A DNA stretch of 64,000 nt from RHLJ01 sp040222455 (GTDB taxonomy: Bacteria > Bacteroidota > Rhodothermia > Balneolales > Balneolaceae), in contig JAVKDD010000001.1 of NCBI GenBank assembly GCA_040222455.1, forward strand, positions 1 through 64,000, written 5' to 3'. Below are positions 54,319-61,188 of this stretch, in pieces. The notes below the pieces were generated by a model that made no database searches, was not told where the DNA came from, and saw nothing but the letters and a program-made list of their open reading frames with translations. Each line of letters begins with the position of its first letter. Position 1 is the first letter of the stretch. The position numbers and the translations under genes were made by a program.

Positions 54319-55818
54319 TTAAATAAGATCCAGTGGTTCTAGGGAATGTTCTGAATTCAATATACGATGGTCTGCTTTTCGTTTTCCATCTAAAAGTGCA
54401 AAAATTGCTGCAAGTTCCGGATTATTTTTATTCAGCCAAAAACCGGCGATTTTCCCTGCTAATATATCCCCGAATCCAGCTCTTGAGAAAATTCTAGTAT
54501 CATAAGCTGTAAGAAAACTATCCTTCGAATTAGTAACTATTGTGGGTAATCCTTTAGAAACGATGGTACCCTTAAGTTTTGAAGCTAACTTCTTTGAAGT
54601 TGAAATTCTTTGTTCATCAGAGAGATTATCTAATCCTGTCAATCTTTTCAATTCACCTGGATGTGGAGTCAATATCCATTCTGCATGTTCAGGTTTTGAT
54701 AAAAACTTTTCTTCTGAAATAGCAAAAAGAGCATCAGCATCGATGACTACTTTTTCATTGAACTCAGAAAGTAGTGTTCTAATAAATTGAATAGTCTCAG
54801 GATGCCGACCTAATCCAGGCCCAATAAGTAAACTTCCCGGCTTCTCCTTCAAAACTGATTGTACAGTATCAATGTGCTCAGTCTTAAAAAAAACATCGTC
54901 TTGACTTCCAATTGGTTTTTTAATGATTTGGATAAGATTCTTCTCATAAATTTCGAGTAATCCTTTCGGAGTTATTAATACGACTCCGCCAAGCCCTGTA
55001 GACCAGGCACTTTTTGCGGCCAAAATTGCAGCTCCTGTTAAACCTTCCGAACCAGCAATTATATAGAGAACTCCACCGTCATATTTATGTTTTCTTTGTT
55101 TGGATTGATAGCGAAGGTTATCAACCCAATCTTCATCAATTAAATAGGTAGTAGATTCTTTTAATTTTGATGGAAAAGGGAGTTCACAAAAAATGACTTC
55201 TCCACACTGTTCATACCCATCATTTAGAAAAAAGCCTTGTTTTAACGTTCCAAAAGCTAAGGTAAAATCTGCGTTAATTGCTTTTCCCAGAACTATTCCA
55301 GTATCTGCACTTAAACCAGTAGGAATATCCATTGAGAAGACAAATGAAGACTGTTCATTCACCCAGTCAATTACCTCAGAATATGGAGATCTAATTTCTG
55401 AATTTAATCCTGTACCAAGCATTCCATCTAGAATAAAATCATAGTGATAAGAGGGTTCGAACTCATTAAAAGAAGAAATAATTTCTATTGTGTTATCAAG
55501 GTGTTTTAAAAGCTCTAAATTCTTAGTGCAATCGTGAGAAAGCTTTTCCGATCCTGAAACGAAGAGAATAGTGCAATTAATAGAATGCTCACTTAATAGC
55601 CGTGCTACAACAAGGGCATCGCCGGCATTATTACCTTTTCCACAAACAAAAAGTCCATGACTATCTGGTTCAATATGCTGCAAGATAAAATCTGCAGCTC
55701 GAGTACCTGCAACCTCCATCAATGTAAAACCATCGATTCCAAACTCAGAAATAGTACGCTCATCCAGCTCCCGACTACTTTGGGCAGTAAACAGTTGATA
55801 TGAATGTGGCGTCATCAT
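54319..55818 (-). CDS. nnr: Bifunctional NAD(P)H-hydrate epimerase/dehydratase
   Basis: The 499-residue protein joins two repair domains. The N-terminal YjeF/NnrE epimerase (about 5-215) has FVCGKGNNAGDALVVARLL and FILDGMLGTGLNSEI. The C-terminal ADP-dependent NnrD dehydratase (about 230-490) has YIIAGSEGLTGAAILAAKSA, LLIGPGLGRHPET, WILTPHPGELKRL and GFGDILAGKIAGF, where GSGD is more usual. It restores damaged NADHX/NADPHX to NAD(P)H. It starts MMT; either Met may be used. It is 9 bases from proS on the same strand and probably cotranscribed. Confidence 0.94.
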   Translation of the reverse strand: MMTPHSYQLFTAQSSRELDERTISEFGIDGFTLMEVAGTRAADFILQHIEPDSHGLFVCGKGNNAGDALVVARLLSEHSINCTILFVSGSEKLSHDCTKNLELLKHLDNTIEIISSFNEFEPSYHYDFILDGMLGTGLNSEIRSPYSEVIDWVNEQSSFVFSMDIPTGLSADTGIVLGKAINADFTLAFGTLKQGFFLNDGYEQCGEVIFCELPFPSKLKESTTYLIDEDWVDNLRYQSKQRKHKYDGGVLYIIAGSEGLTGAAILAAKSAWSTGLGGVVLITPKGLLEIYEKNLIQIIKKPIGSQDDVFFKTEHIDTVQSVLKEKPGSLLIGPGLGRHPETIQFIRTLLSEFNEKVVIDADALFAISEEKFLSKPEHAEWILTPHPGELKRLTGLDNLSDEQRISTSKKLASKLKGTIVSKGLPTIVTNSKDSFLTAYDTRIFSRAGFGDILAGKIAGFWLNKNNPELAAIFALLDGKRKADHRILNSEHSLEPLDLI

Positions 55819-55827
55819 TTAAATAGC

Positions 55828-57294
55828 TTAGTACGCTTTAGCGAATAATACTTTTTGTTCAGATGGCTTCCCGGTAACCATGCAATTTCCTGGTTTACCT
55901 TGGGTTAGTGGAATACATCGAATAGTGGCTTTCGTTTCTTCTTTAATCCGATCTTCAGTTTCTGAAGTTCCATCCCAATGAGCGTAAATAAATCCACCTT
56001 TATTTTCGAGTACTTTTTTGAATTCCTCATAAGAATCTACTTCTGAAGTCATTTCATCACGACGTTTTTTTGCCGTTTCAAACAAATCAACTTGGATAGT
56101 TTCGAGGAGGTCTTTTACCATAACACCGATTCCATCCCGCGATTCAATGTTTTTAGTAAGTGTATCACGACGAGCCAGTTCAACATTTCCATTCTCAACA
56201 TCGCGAGGGCCAATAGCTATTCGTAATGGAATTCCAGTTGCTTCATGTTCTGCAAATTTGAATCCCGGTTTGTAATTGTCGCGATCGTCAAGCTTAACAC
56301 GAATTCCTAATTTTTTAAGTTCTTCAAAAATTGAATCGCCGTATTCCAGTACGTTAGTTCGTTGCTCATCATCTCGATAAATAGGAACGATAACAACCTG
56401 AGTTGGAGCCAATTTCGGTGGAATTACCAATCCTTGATCATCGGAATGAGTCATAATTAAACCTCCGATTAATCGGGTAGAAACTCCCCAGCTGGAAGCC
56501 CAAACAAGCTTGTGTTCCCCATCTTTATCCTGGAATTTAACATCGAAGGCTTTTGCGAAATTTTGCCCCAAAAAGTGAGAAGTTCCTGCCTGCAGTGCTT
56601 TCCCGTCTTGCATTAAAGCTTCGATACAATAAGTTTCTATGGCTCCGGCAAAACGTTCACTTTCCGTTTTTCTACCAGTAATTACAGGCATCGCCATAAA
56701 ATCTTCTGCAAAAGAGCGATACACTTCCAACATTTGCTCGGTTTCAGCAATCGCTTCTTCCTCAGTTGCATGTGCTGTATGACCTTCCTGCCAGAGAAAT
56801 TCCATAGTTCTCAGGAACAATCGGGTTCTCATTTCCCAACGAACTACATTTGCCCATTGATTGATTAGAATAGGTAAATCACGATAGGATTGAACCCAAC
56901 TTCTGTACGTGTCCCAAATAATAGTTTCGGAAGTAGGGCGAACAATTAACTCTTCATCTAATTTTGAATCTGGATCAACTTCAACGCCACCATCTACACT
57001 TTTGAGTCTGGAATGTGTTACAACTGCGCATTCTTTTGCAAAACCTTCAACATGTTGAGCTTCTTTGCTCAAAAAAGATTTAGGGATAAAAAGAGGGAAG
57101 TAGGCGTTTTCGTGACCCGTTTCCTTAAACATATTGTCCAGACCCTGGCGCATATTTTCCCAAAGTCCCATTCCATTAGGGCGAATAACCATGCAACCCC
57201 GAACAGGAGAATGTTCTGCCAGTTTTGCCTCTTTAACCACATCGAGGTACCACTGTGAATAATCTTGTTCTCTTTTCGTAATCTTTTGTGCCAT
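55828..57294 (-). CDS. proS: Prolyl-tRNA synthetase (short archaeal/eukaryotic-type)
   Basis: The 488-residue class II synthetase has motif 2 (NQWANVVRWEMRTRLFLRTM), the preceding LIVRPTSETIIWDTY, and HTAHATEEEA. At this length it lacks the large editing insertion of E. coli-type ProRS and has a C-terminal extension ending VTGKPSEQKVLFAKAY, the mark of the type-3 short form found in Bacteroidota. It charges tRNA-Pro. The minus-strand start lies 136 bases from the first broken tRNA-Met copy. Confidence 0.97.
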   Translation of the reverse strand: MAQKITKREQDYSQWYLDVVKEAKLAEHSPVRGCMVIRPNGMGLWENMRQGLDNMFKETGHENAYFPLFIPKSFLSKEAQHVEGFAKECAVVTHSRLKSVDGGVEVDPDSKLDEELIVRPTSETIIWDTYRSWVQSYRDLPILINQWANVVRWEMRTRLFLRTMEFLWQEGHTAHATEEEAIAETEQMLEVYRSFAEDFMAMPVITGRKTESERFAGAIETYCIEALMQDGKALQAGTSHFLGQNFAKAFDVKFQDKDGEHKLVWASSWGVSTRLIGGLIMTHSDDQGLVIPPKLAPTQVVIVPIYRDDEQRTNVLEYGDSIFEELKKLGIRVKLDDRDNYKPGFKFAEHEATGIPLRIAIGPRDVENGNVELARRDTLTKNIESRDGIGVMVKDLLETIQVDLFETAKKRRDEMTSEVDSYEEFKKVLENKGGFIYAHWDGTSETEDRIKEETKATIRCIPLTQGKPGNCMVTGKPSEQKVLFAKAY

Positions 57295-57401
57295 TATAAC
57301 TTATTTACCTGCGTTTCTTTCAGAAAACAAAGGTAACAAACTTAGAAATCAGAATTAGAACATTTAGCCAAAAAATTGTTACGACTAAGGTTGGAAACCC
57401 T

Positions 57402-57409
57402 TATATTTG
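57402..57409 (+). promoter_or_regulatory. Candidate -7 element upstream of the tRNA-Met array
   Basis: TATATTTG fits the Bacteroidota TAnnTTTG -7 consensus, about 22 bases before the first broken tRNA-Met copy. A TTG at 57376-57378 could be the -33 element, though its 23-base spacing is long. If real, one transcript would contain both broken copies and the intact tRNA. Confidence 0.35.
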
Positions 57410-57430
57410 GTGCTCTTTGAAAAAAGACAT

Positions 57431-57521
57431 GGCGTGGTTCCGCCGAAAGTCGGACAAGAGCTCAGATGGTTAGAGCGCACGACTCATAAATCCGCCGACT
57501 GGCGGACGGATCAATTCCTTC
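57431..57521 (+). pseudogene. Broken tRNA-Met copy A (two palindrome insertions)
   Basis: It starts GGCGTGGT like the intact gene, then has a 20-base insert TCCGCCGAAAGTCGGACAAG, then resumes AGCTCAGATGG through the anticodon loop GACTCATAA. After it, TCCGCCGACTGGCGGA (57491-57506) replaces the 3' anticodon stem and variable region. A T-arm relic (GACGG...CAATTCC) remains, and the 3' acceptor strand is lost. It cannot form a working tRNA. Confidence 0.85.
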
Positions 57522-57558
57522 ATAAATTGAAGGGTGAAATTATTGAATATAAAAAAGC

Positions 57559-57629
57559 GGCGTGGTAGCTCAGATGGTTAGAGCGCACGACTCATAAATC
57601 CGCCGACTGGCGGACGGATCAATTCCTTC
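57559..57629 (+). pseudogene. Broken tRNA-Met copy B (one palindrome insertion)
   Basis: The 5' half (GGCGTGGTAGCTCAGATGG to GACTCATAA) is identical to the intact tRNA. The 3' anticodon stem is replaced by TCCGCCGACTGGCGGA (57599-57614), a T-arm relic follows, and the acceptor 3' strand is replaced by CCTTCATAAATTGAAGG. Anticodon stem and acceptor stem cannot close. Confidence 0.87.
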
Positions 57630-57664
57630 ATAAATTGAAGGATGAAATTATTGAATATAAAAGC

Positions 57665-57738
57665 GGCGTGGTAGCTCAGATGGTTAGAGCGCACGACTCA
57701 TAATCGTGAGGTCGACGGTTCAATTCCGTCCCACGCTA
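57665..57738 (+). tRNA. tRNA-Met, elongator type (anticodon CAT)
   Basis: It is a complete cloverleaf. The acceptor GGCGTGG pairs with CCACGCT (first pair G-U), the D-arm is GCTC/GAGC, and the anticodon stem CACGA/TCGTG has loop CTCATAA. The T-arm is GACGG/CCGTC with loop TTCAATT. The discriminator is A and CCA is not encoded. The first acceptor pair and D-loop (AGATGGTTA) fit elongator tRNA-Met better than the initiator; a lysidine-modified tRNA-Ile cannot be fully excluded. It is followed by a terminator and a GIY-YIG gene. Confidence 0.93.
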
Positions 57739-57740
57739 CT

Positions 57741-57775
57741 AAAAAGCTCAACTTGGAAACAGGTTGAGCTTTTTT
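57741..57775 (+). terminator. Intrinsic terminator after tRNA-Met
   Basis: AAAAAGCTCAACTT pairs with AGGTTGAGCTTTTT around GGAAAC, ending in T-run. The GIY-YIG start codon lies 10 bases beyond it. Confidence 0.92.
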
Positions 57776-57785
57776 ATTTTAAAAC

Positions 57786-58040
57786 ATGTTCCAAGTCTAT
57801 GCTTTATACAGTTCAAACTTTGATAAGATTTATATTGGGTATTCCTCTGATGTTGAAAAAAGATTGGTTTCTCATAATCACCCAAAGAACATAGGGCATA
57901 CTAAAAGATATCAGCCATGGGAGATTGTTTTTGCAGAAAATTATGATTCAAGAGCTGAGGCAATGAAGAGAGAAAAAGAATTGAAAACCGCAAAGGGAAG
58001 AGAATATGTATGGGAAAAAGTACGAGAAAAATTTGGTTAG
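57786..58040 (+). CDS. Small GIY-YIG nuclease-domain protein
   Basis: The 84-residue protein is essentially one GIY-YIG domain: VYALYSSNFDKIYIGYSSDV carries the two namesake strands (here VYALY and IYIGY), with the catalytic Arg in EKRL and the probable metal-binding Glu in AMKREKELK; KTAKGREYVWEKV ends the fold. It resembles the YhbQ/UPF0213-type single-domain group and tRNA-adjacent GIY-YIG genes of Bacteroidota (family knowledge). The last codons and the TAG (58038-58040) are made by a broken tRNA-Met copy. No clear ribosome binding site precedes ATG 57786. Confidence 0.87.
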   Translation: MFQVYALYSSNFDKIYIGYSSDVEKRLVSHNHPKNIGHTKRYQPWEIVFAENYDSRAEAMKREKELKTAKGREYVWEKVREKFG

Positions 58041-58105
58041 AGCGCACGACTCATTAATCCGCCAGCTGGCGGACGGTTTCCGCTAGCCAGCGGATCCCAC
58101 GCTAC
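58034..58105 (+). pseudogene. Broken tRNA-Met copy D with two palindromes
   Basis: TGGTTAGAGCGCACGACTCAT matches the intact D-loop to anticodon except for one base beyond it. TCCGCCAGCTGGCGGA (58058-58073) then replaces the anticodon 3' side. GACGGTT of the T-arm follows, interrupted by TCCGCTAGCCAGCGGA (58079-58094). The end CCCACGCTAC is the intact 3' acceptor. The 5' acceptor and start of the D-arm are missing. Confidence 0.87.
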
Positions 58106-58185
58106 ACAAATAAAGTCTTAAGTTTAATAATTATAATATTTTAAGGCCTTATTAAATTCCATAAGTATAACACTGGTAAAACTTC

Positions 58186-58413
58186 TCACTTAAATATTAA
58201 GGGTAATTTTTTATTTAAAATACTAACGCCCCTTCCAAGAGTAAAAACAGCCAGTAAAAAAGCACCAGCTCCCGCAAGGATTTTCCAGAAATCATCTTTT
58301 TCATCCTCTTCAACCAGAAGCGAATTATAGATTTCATCTTTAGTTAATTGGTGTGCATGTCTGGCACGAGTGATTAACCCCATAACTTTCGAAGATGTTT
58401 TTATTTTCGGCAA
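58186..58413 (-). CDS. Hypothetical small membrane protein
   Basis: This 75-residue frame encodes a basic N-terminus (MPKIKTSSKVMGLITRARHA), an acidic middle (LLVEEDEKDDFW) and one membrane helix (ILAGAGAFLLAVFTLGRGVS, about 46-65). No family is recognised. The amino-acid pattern and its isolated position opposite the TM2 gene make coding plausible but not certain. Confidence 0.5.
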   Translation of the reverse strand: MPKIKTSSKVMGLITRARHAHQLTKDEIYNSLLVEEDEKDDFWKILAGAGAFLLAVFTLGRGVSILNKKLPLIFK

Positions 58414-58494
58414 TAGAAATTTCTTCAGAAACTTATTCTTCTAACAATCGAAGGAGTTCTTTACATTCAATTTTTTAAATAGAGTAATAGAATA

Positions 58495-59124
58495 GTGAAG
58501 AAATCAGATCAGTTTGAATTAATTGCACAGGCAAAGAACGTTTTTGAAGAAGCTGAGAAAAAGTTTGAGGGATTGTTAAGCGAGCTTGATAAAACGGAAT
58601 CGGTACGTGAGTCCAGTTTGTCTATCACTATTTCGGATACGCTAACCAATTTGAATAGAAAACTTAGTGCTTTCCAATATGGGAATATTGATCTAAGTAA
58701 ACTATTTGACGAATTCAATTTTGAAAAGGATATGATTTCAGGAGAACTCGAAATCCAGACTTCGGCTCATGTTCAATTAAAGCGCTTTGCCAAACGACTT
58801 CTTCAAAGTATTGAGGAGTTTATTTCGAAAACTGGTGGAAGAAGAAAGAAGATCAAGCAAAGAGTTGAACGGCAATACAGCACGGAGCAAAAGTCGAAAG
58901 CGATTGCCTATTTGCTATGGCTTTTTGGGGGTTTTGGAACTCTTGGACTTCATCGATTTTATTTAGGGAGAGTTGGAACGGGTATAGCTTGGTTGTTTAC
59001 CGGAGGAGCTTTTTTTCTTGGGGCAGCCTACGATTTATTTGCACTTTCGAGAATGGTGGATGACCAAAATTATATGAACCAGTTGAGGGAAATTAGATTT
59101 AAAGAACTTAAAGAAAAGAATTAG
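58495..59124 (+). CDS. TM2-domain protein
   Basis: The 209-residue protein has a helical, charged N-terminal half (about 1-130) and a C-terminal TM2 domain of two membrane helices (KAIAYLLWLFGGFGTLGLHR, then GIAWLFTGGAFFLGAAYDLF) joined by the conserved HRFYLGRVG turn. The role of TM2 proteins is poorly known. It starts with GTG 58495, since no earlier ATG exists and the next in-frame Met is deep inside. No good ribosome binding site is seen. Confidence 0.87.
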   Translation: MKKSDQFELIAQAKNVFEEAEKKFEGLLSELDKTESVRESSLSITISDTLTNLNRKLSAFQYGNIDLSKLFDEFNFEKDMISGELEIQTSAHVQLKRFAKRLLQSIEEFISKTGGRRKKIKQRVERQYSTEQKSKAIAYLLWLFGGFGTLGLHRFYLGRVGTGIAWLFTGGAFFLGAAYDLFALSRMVDDQNYMNQLREIRFKELKEKN

Positions 59125-59130
59125 CACCAA

Positions 59131-59164
59131 AAAAAAGCCGTTCCCAAATCAATGGAAAACGGCT
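59131..59164 (-). terminator. Hairpin with A-run, probable terminator for minus-strand transcripts
   Basis: AGCCGTT (59136-59142) pairs with AACGGCT (59158-59164), with inner CC/GG pairing. The A-run before it on the plus strand supplies U-run for minus transcripts. It may also stop the TM2 transcript. Confidence 0.6.
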
Positions 59165-59287
59165 AATATCATCTACAGACGGCTATTACCCCATTTGCAT
59201 ATCAAACATAGCCTAAAGGAAGCGCTAGCTCAATAGAAGTTTCTACGTAATTTGGATACGTACTTTTACGTAGTAAGTCTTTGCTGC

Positions 59288-59756
59288 ACTTTTGCCTTGA
59301 TGCAAAAGTACCAAAAGATCAAGGCTAAGAATTATTGCTGTGCTTCGATTCCACTCGCTAAATAAATTCAATGGTCTTCGTTCCTTCGATGAATATAATA
59401 GTGCTGAGCCTGTGTGAATTTATTTCTCCATAGGAGGCGCTCACTTCATCTCAGCTTCCTCCATCAATAATTCTAAGGCCAAATATTCTGGAGCCAGGAT
59501 GAATATCTCATATCACTACAAAATTTAAATGCCGTGACATTCTACGATTTCTTAAAAATATCTGACCTTAAACTGGTGAGCGGAAAAGTAAGTCAAAAGG
59601 TTCTATAACCCGATAGGGGAATAAATCCGCTCCGGACAGGAAATAGATATGGCTTTCCAAGACATAGACCTTCGGATTTATTCAGTAGAATCTTTAACGA
59701 ACCCGTGAAGCAGTTGCAGTCGGTGGGTTTTGGTACTTTTGTCCATACAAAAGTAC
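59288..59756. repeat. Non-coding element bounded by hairpins in inverted orientation
   Basis: The left hairpin is ACTTTTGC/GCAAAAGT (59288-59309); the right is GTACTTTTG/CAAAAGTAC (59733-59756). CAAAAGTACCAAAA (59303-59316) and TTTTGGTACTTTTG (59728-59741) are a perfect 14-base inverted repeat 411 bases apart. Similar GTACTTTT-flanked non-coding stretches recur in Bacteroidota genomes (general knowledge). Copy number in this genome cannot be seen here. Confidence 0.6.
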
Positions 59757-59821
59757 GGACAAAATAAAGTCCATTCTTAATGTTGATCGAATCGAGCAAA
59801 ACAAAAGTTTAAAAGAGAATT

Positions 59822-60460
59822 TTAAACCAGATATTTATTCTGAAGTGCGAAGCGAACAAGTCCTGCGGTATTCTTTTGGTCTAATTTTTTAAGAAGATTG
59901 GTTCGATGTTTATCGACCGTTCTCGGGCTAATGAAAAGTTTTTCGGCGATTTCTGAACTGGTCATCCCTTCAATCAGTAAGTTGAGTACTTCTCTTTCTC
60001 GATGAGTGACATGCTTCTTATTTTTCTTTAGTCTGGCAAGTCGCACATATTCACGGGTCATCATTTTGGAGAATTTCTTGCCTAGAAAATTTTCTCCATT
60101 TGCCACTTTTTTGGCAGCATCAATTAATTCTATGCGATGGGCTGATTTTAGCAATAAACCATTGGCACCGGAATCTAGAAATGCGTGAAGTACCGCATCG
60201 TGATCATTATCTGATAATACCAATACATTTGCTTTGGGGAATTTGGATACGATCTTATTTGCAAGCTGAATCCCACTTATCTCCGGCATCGAAAATGAAA
60301 TCACACATAAATCGGGCTTTACGCTCTCAAAAGCGGTGAGTATAAGCGCACCATTATCTACCTCGCTACAAATTTCAAAATTATCTGAGCTTAGAATGGA
60401 GCTTAATCCATGCCGAAAAATTTCGTTACCGTCAGCAACAATCGTTTTGATTGTCCCCAT
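59822..60460 (-). CDS. NarL/LuxR-type response regulator with degenerate receiver
   Basis: The 212-residue protein has a receiver-like N-terminal domain (1-120) and a C-terminal LuxR helix-turn-helix (THREREVLNLLIEGMTSSEI, FISPRTVDKHRTNLLKKL). The receiver position that is Asp in D-x-SMP regulators is Ser55 (CVISFSMPEISG), and the acidic pair near the N-terminus is reduced to one (VADGNEIF, D10). The switch Lys is kept (LLLKSA). It is unlikely to be phosphorylated in the standard way and may respond to a ligand or be constitutive. No partner kinase is adjacent. Confidence 0.9.
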   Translation of the reverse strand: MGTIKTIVADGNEIFRHGLSSILSSDNFEICSEVDNGALILTAFESVKPDLCVISFSMPEISGIQLANKIVSKFPKANVLVLSDNDHDAVLHAFLDSGANGLLLKSAHRIELIDAAKKVANGENFLGKKFSKMMTREYVRLARLKKNKKHVTHREREVLNLLIEGMTSSEIAEKLFISPRTVDKHRTNLLKKLDQKNTAGLVRFALQNKYLV

Positions 60461-60573
60461 TTAGACCTCCCCAGGCTTAATGAGTTTTCCTTCAATTGAT
60501 TGAAAGGACAGCTAAAGTACTTAAAAAAAATAGTTTGGCAAAAATAAGTTTATTTGGCGCAAACCCACTGTTG

Positions 60574-60681
60574 GTCATCCACGACTTGATCCGGAATCTT
60601 TGAAGAGTTTTAAAACTAGATGACAAGCATATTTTTAAATCAAAGCCATTTCAGAAGATACTGAAACGAGTTTAGGATGAC
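60574..60681. repeat. Diverged inverted repeat (GTCATCC...GGATGAC)
   Basis: The arms at 60574-60599 and 60656-60681 match as reverse complements in 18 of 26 positions, with perfect outer GTCATCC/GGATGAC. It resembles the dispersed GTCATCC-type palindromes common between genes in Bacteroidota. The right arm ends one base before the stop codon of the neighbouring minus-strand gene, so it may act as its transcript end. Confidence 0.6.
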
Positions 60682-60682
60682 G

Positions 60683-61105
60683 TCAAATGGAAATAATGCA
60701 AAGTGATAACCCTGCTTTCACCGTCCATAGCATAGTCCGTACCCAGTTTGTATTCACTAAAGCAGTAATCACCACATCATCTTTTCCTTTTGAAAGCTTG
60801 GCGTGATTGGGAACCGATAGTAAAAAGGTTGATACCCAAATTAAGAGTACCAGATAAAATCCAATCCCATTCAAACTTAAATAGCCTTCATTCCACCAAA
60901 GCAAACCGGAGGTGACTAACTCTGATATCATAACGGGAATAACAATAAAGCTGATTTTTTGATTATGAAAACGATGAAAAGCATTAAAGTTCTTTTCATC
61001 AACAAATCGAAAAGAAGGGTAATGAAGTAGTTGAATAGTCCAAATCAAGCCCATCATAAACAGTGATGAGGCAAGATTAACAAGAAAAATGAGGTTTAAG
61101 TCCAT
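60683..61105 (-). CDS. Hypothetical four-helix membrane protein (possibly DUF1772-like)
   Basis: The 140-residue protein has four hydrophobic segments (about 5-25, 50-72, 76-98, 120-140) and a conserved-looking LLHYPSFRFVDEKNFNAFHR and HNQKISFIVIPVM. HYPSF plus an early HN motif recalls the DUF1772/anthrone-oxygenase-like family, but this is a weak resemblance. It is divergent from aspS, with 83 bases between them. Confidence 0.65.
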   Translation of the reverse strand: MDLNLIFLVNLASSLFMMGLIWTIQLLHYPSFRFVDEKNFNAFHRFHNQKISFIVIPVMISELVTSGLLWWNEGYLSLNGIGFYLVLLIWVSTFLLSVPNHAKLSKGKDDVVITALVNTNWVRTMLWTVKAGLSLCIISI

Positions 61106-61188
61106 GGAAGCAAGCGATTCGTTTTCATAATGCGTATTTTCTGCGCCTTTCTAACACAAAATATCACTCCACGATTCATCGAACAAAA

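Larger units (their letters stand above)
57431..57738 (+). repeat. Tandem tRNA-Met array (units of 128, 106 and 74 bases)
   Basis: GGCGTGG...GAGCGCACGACTCATAA begins at 57431, 57559 and 57665. Units A and B share the same palindrome and an almost identical tail (CCTTCATAAATTGAAGG, then ATTATTGAATATAAAA); they differ by the 20-base insert in A, one substitution and two A. The third unit is the intact gene. So an already broken copy was duplicated in tandem. Confidence 0.9.
59125..59821. other. Gene-free 697-base gap
   Basis: It holds a hairpin (59131-59164) and an inverted-repeat-bounded stretch (59288-59756). No frame has convincing coding character on either strand; a 68-codon minus frame at 59593-59799 was judged non-coding. 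No promoter for the downstream minus-strand regulator is needed here because that gene reads into this gap. Confidence 0.7.

Noticed and set aside
57295..57430. T-box or similar riboswitch upstream of proS
   Set aside because: Reading the minus strand upstream of proS, no specifier hairpin or antiterminator pattern was seen in the 136-base gap.
57431..57738. Tandem units that could be mistaken for a CRISPR array
   Set aside because: The repeated part is a tRNA half, units differ in length, there are only three and the in-between sequence is repeated as well; no cas gene nearby.
57706..57894. 62-codon frame starting in the tRNA-Met T-arm
   Set aside because: It reads through the 3' half of the tRNA and its terminator and overlaps the GIY-YIG gene in another frame; no protein-like features.
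59593..59799. 68-codon minus-strand frame
   Set aside because: It crosses the right terminal hairpin of the inverted-repeat stretch, has no recognisable domain or ribosome binding site, and its composition looks like a translated repeat.
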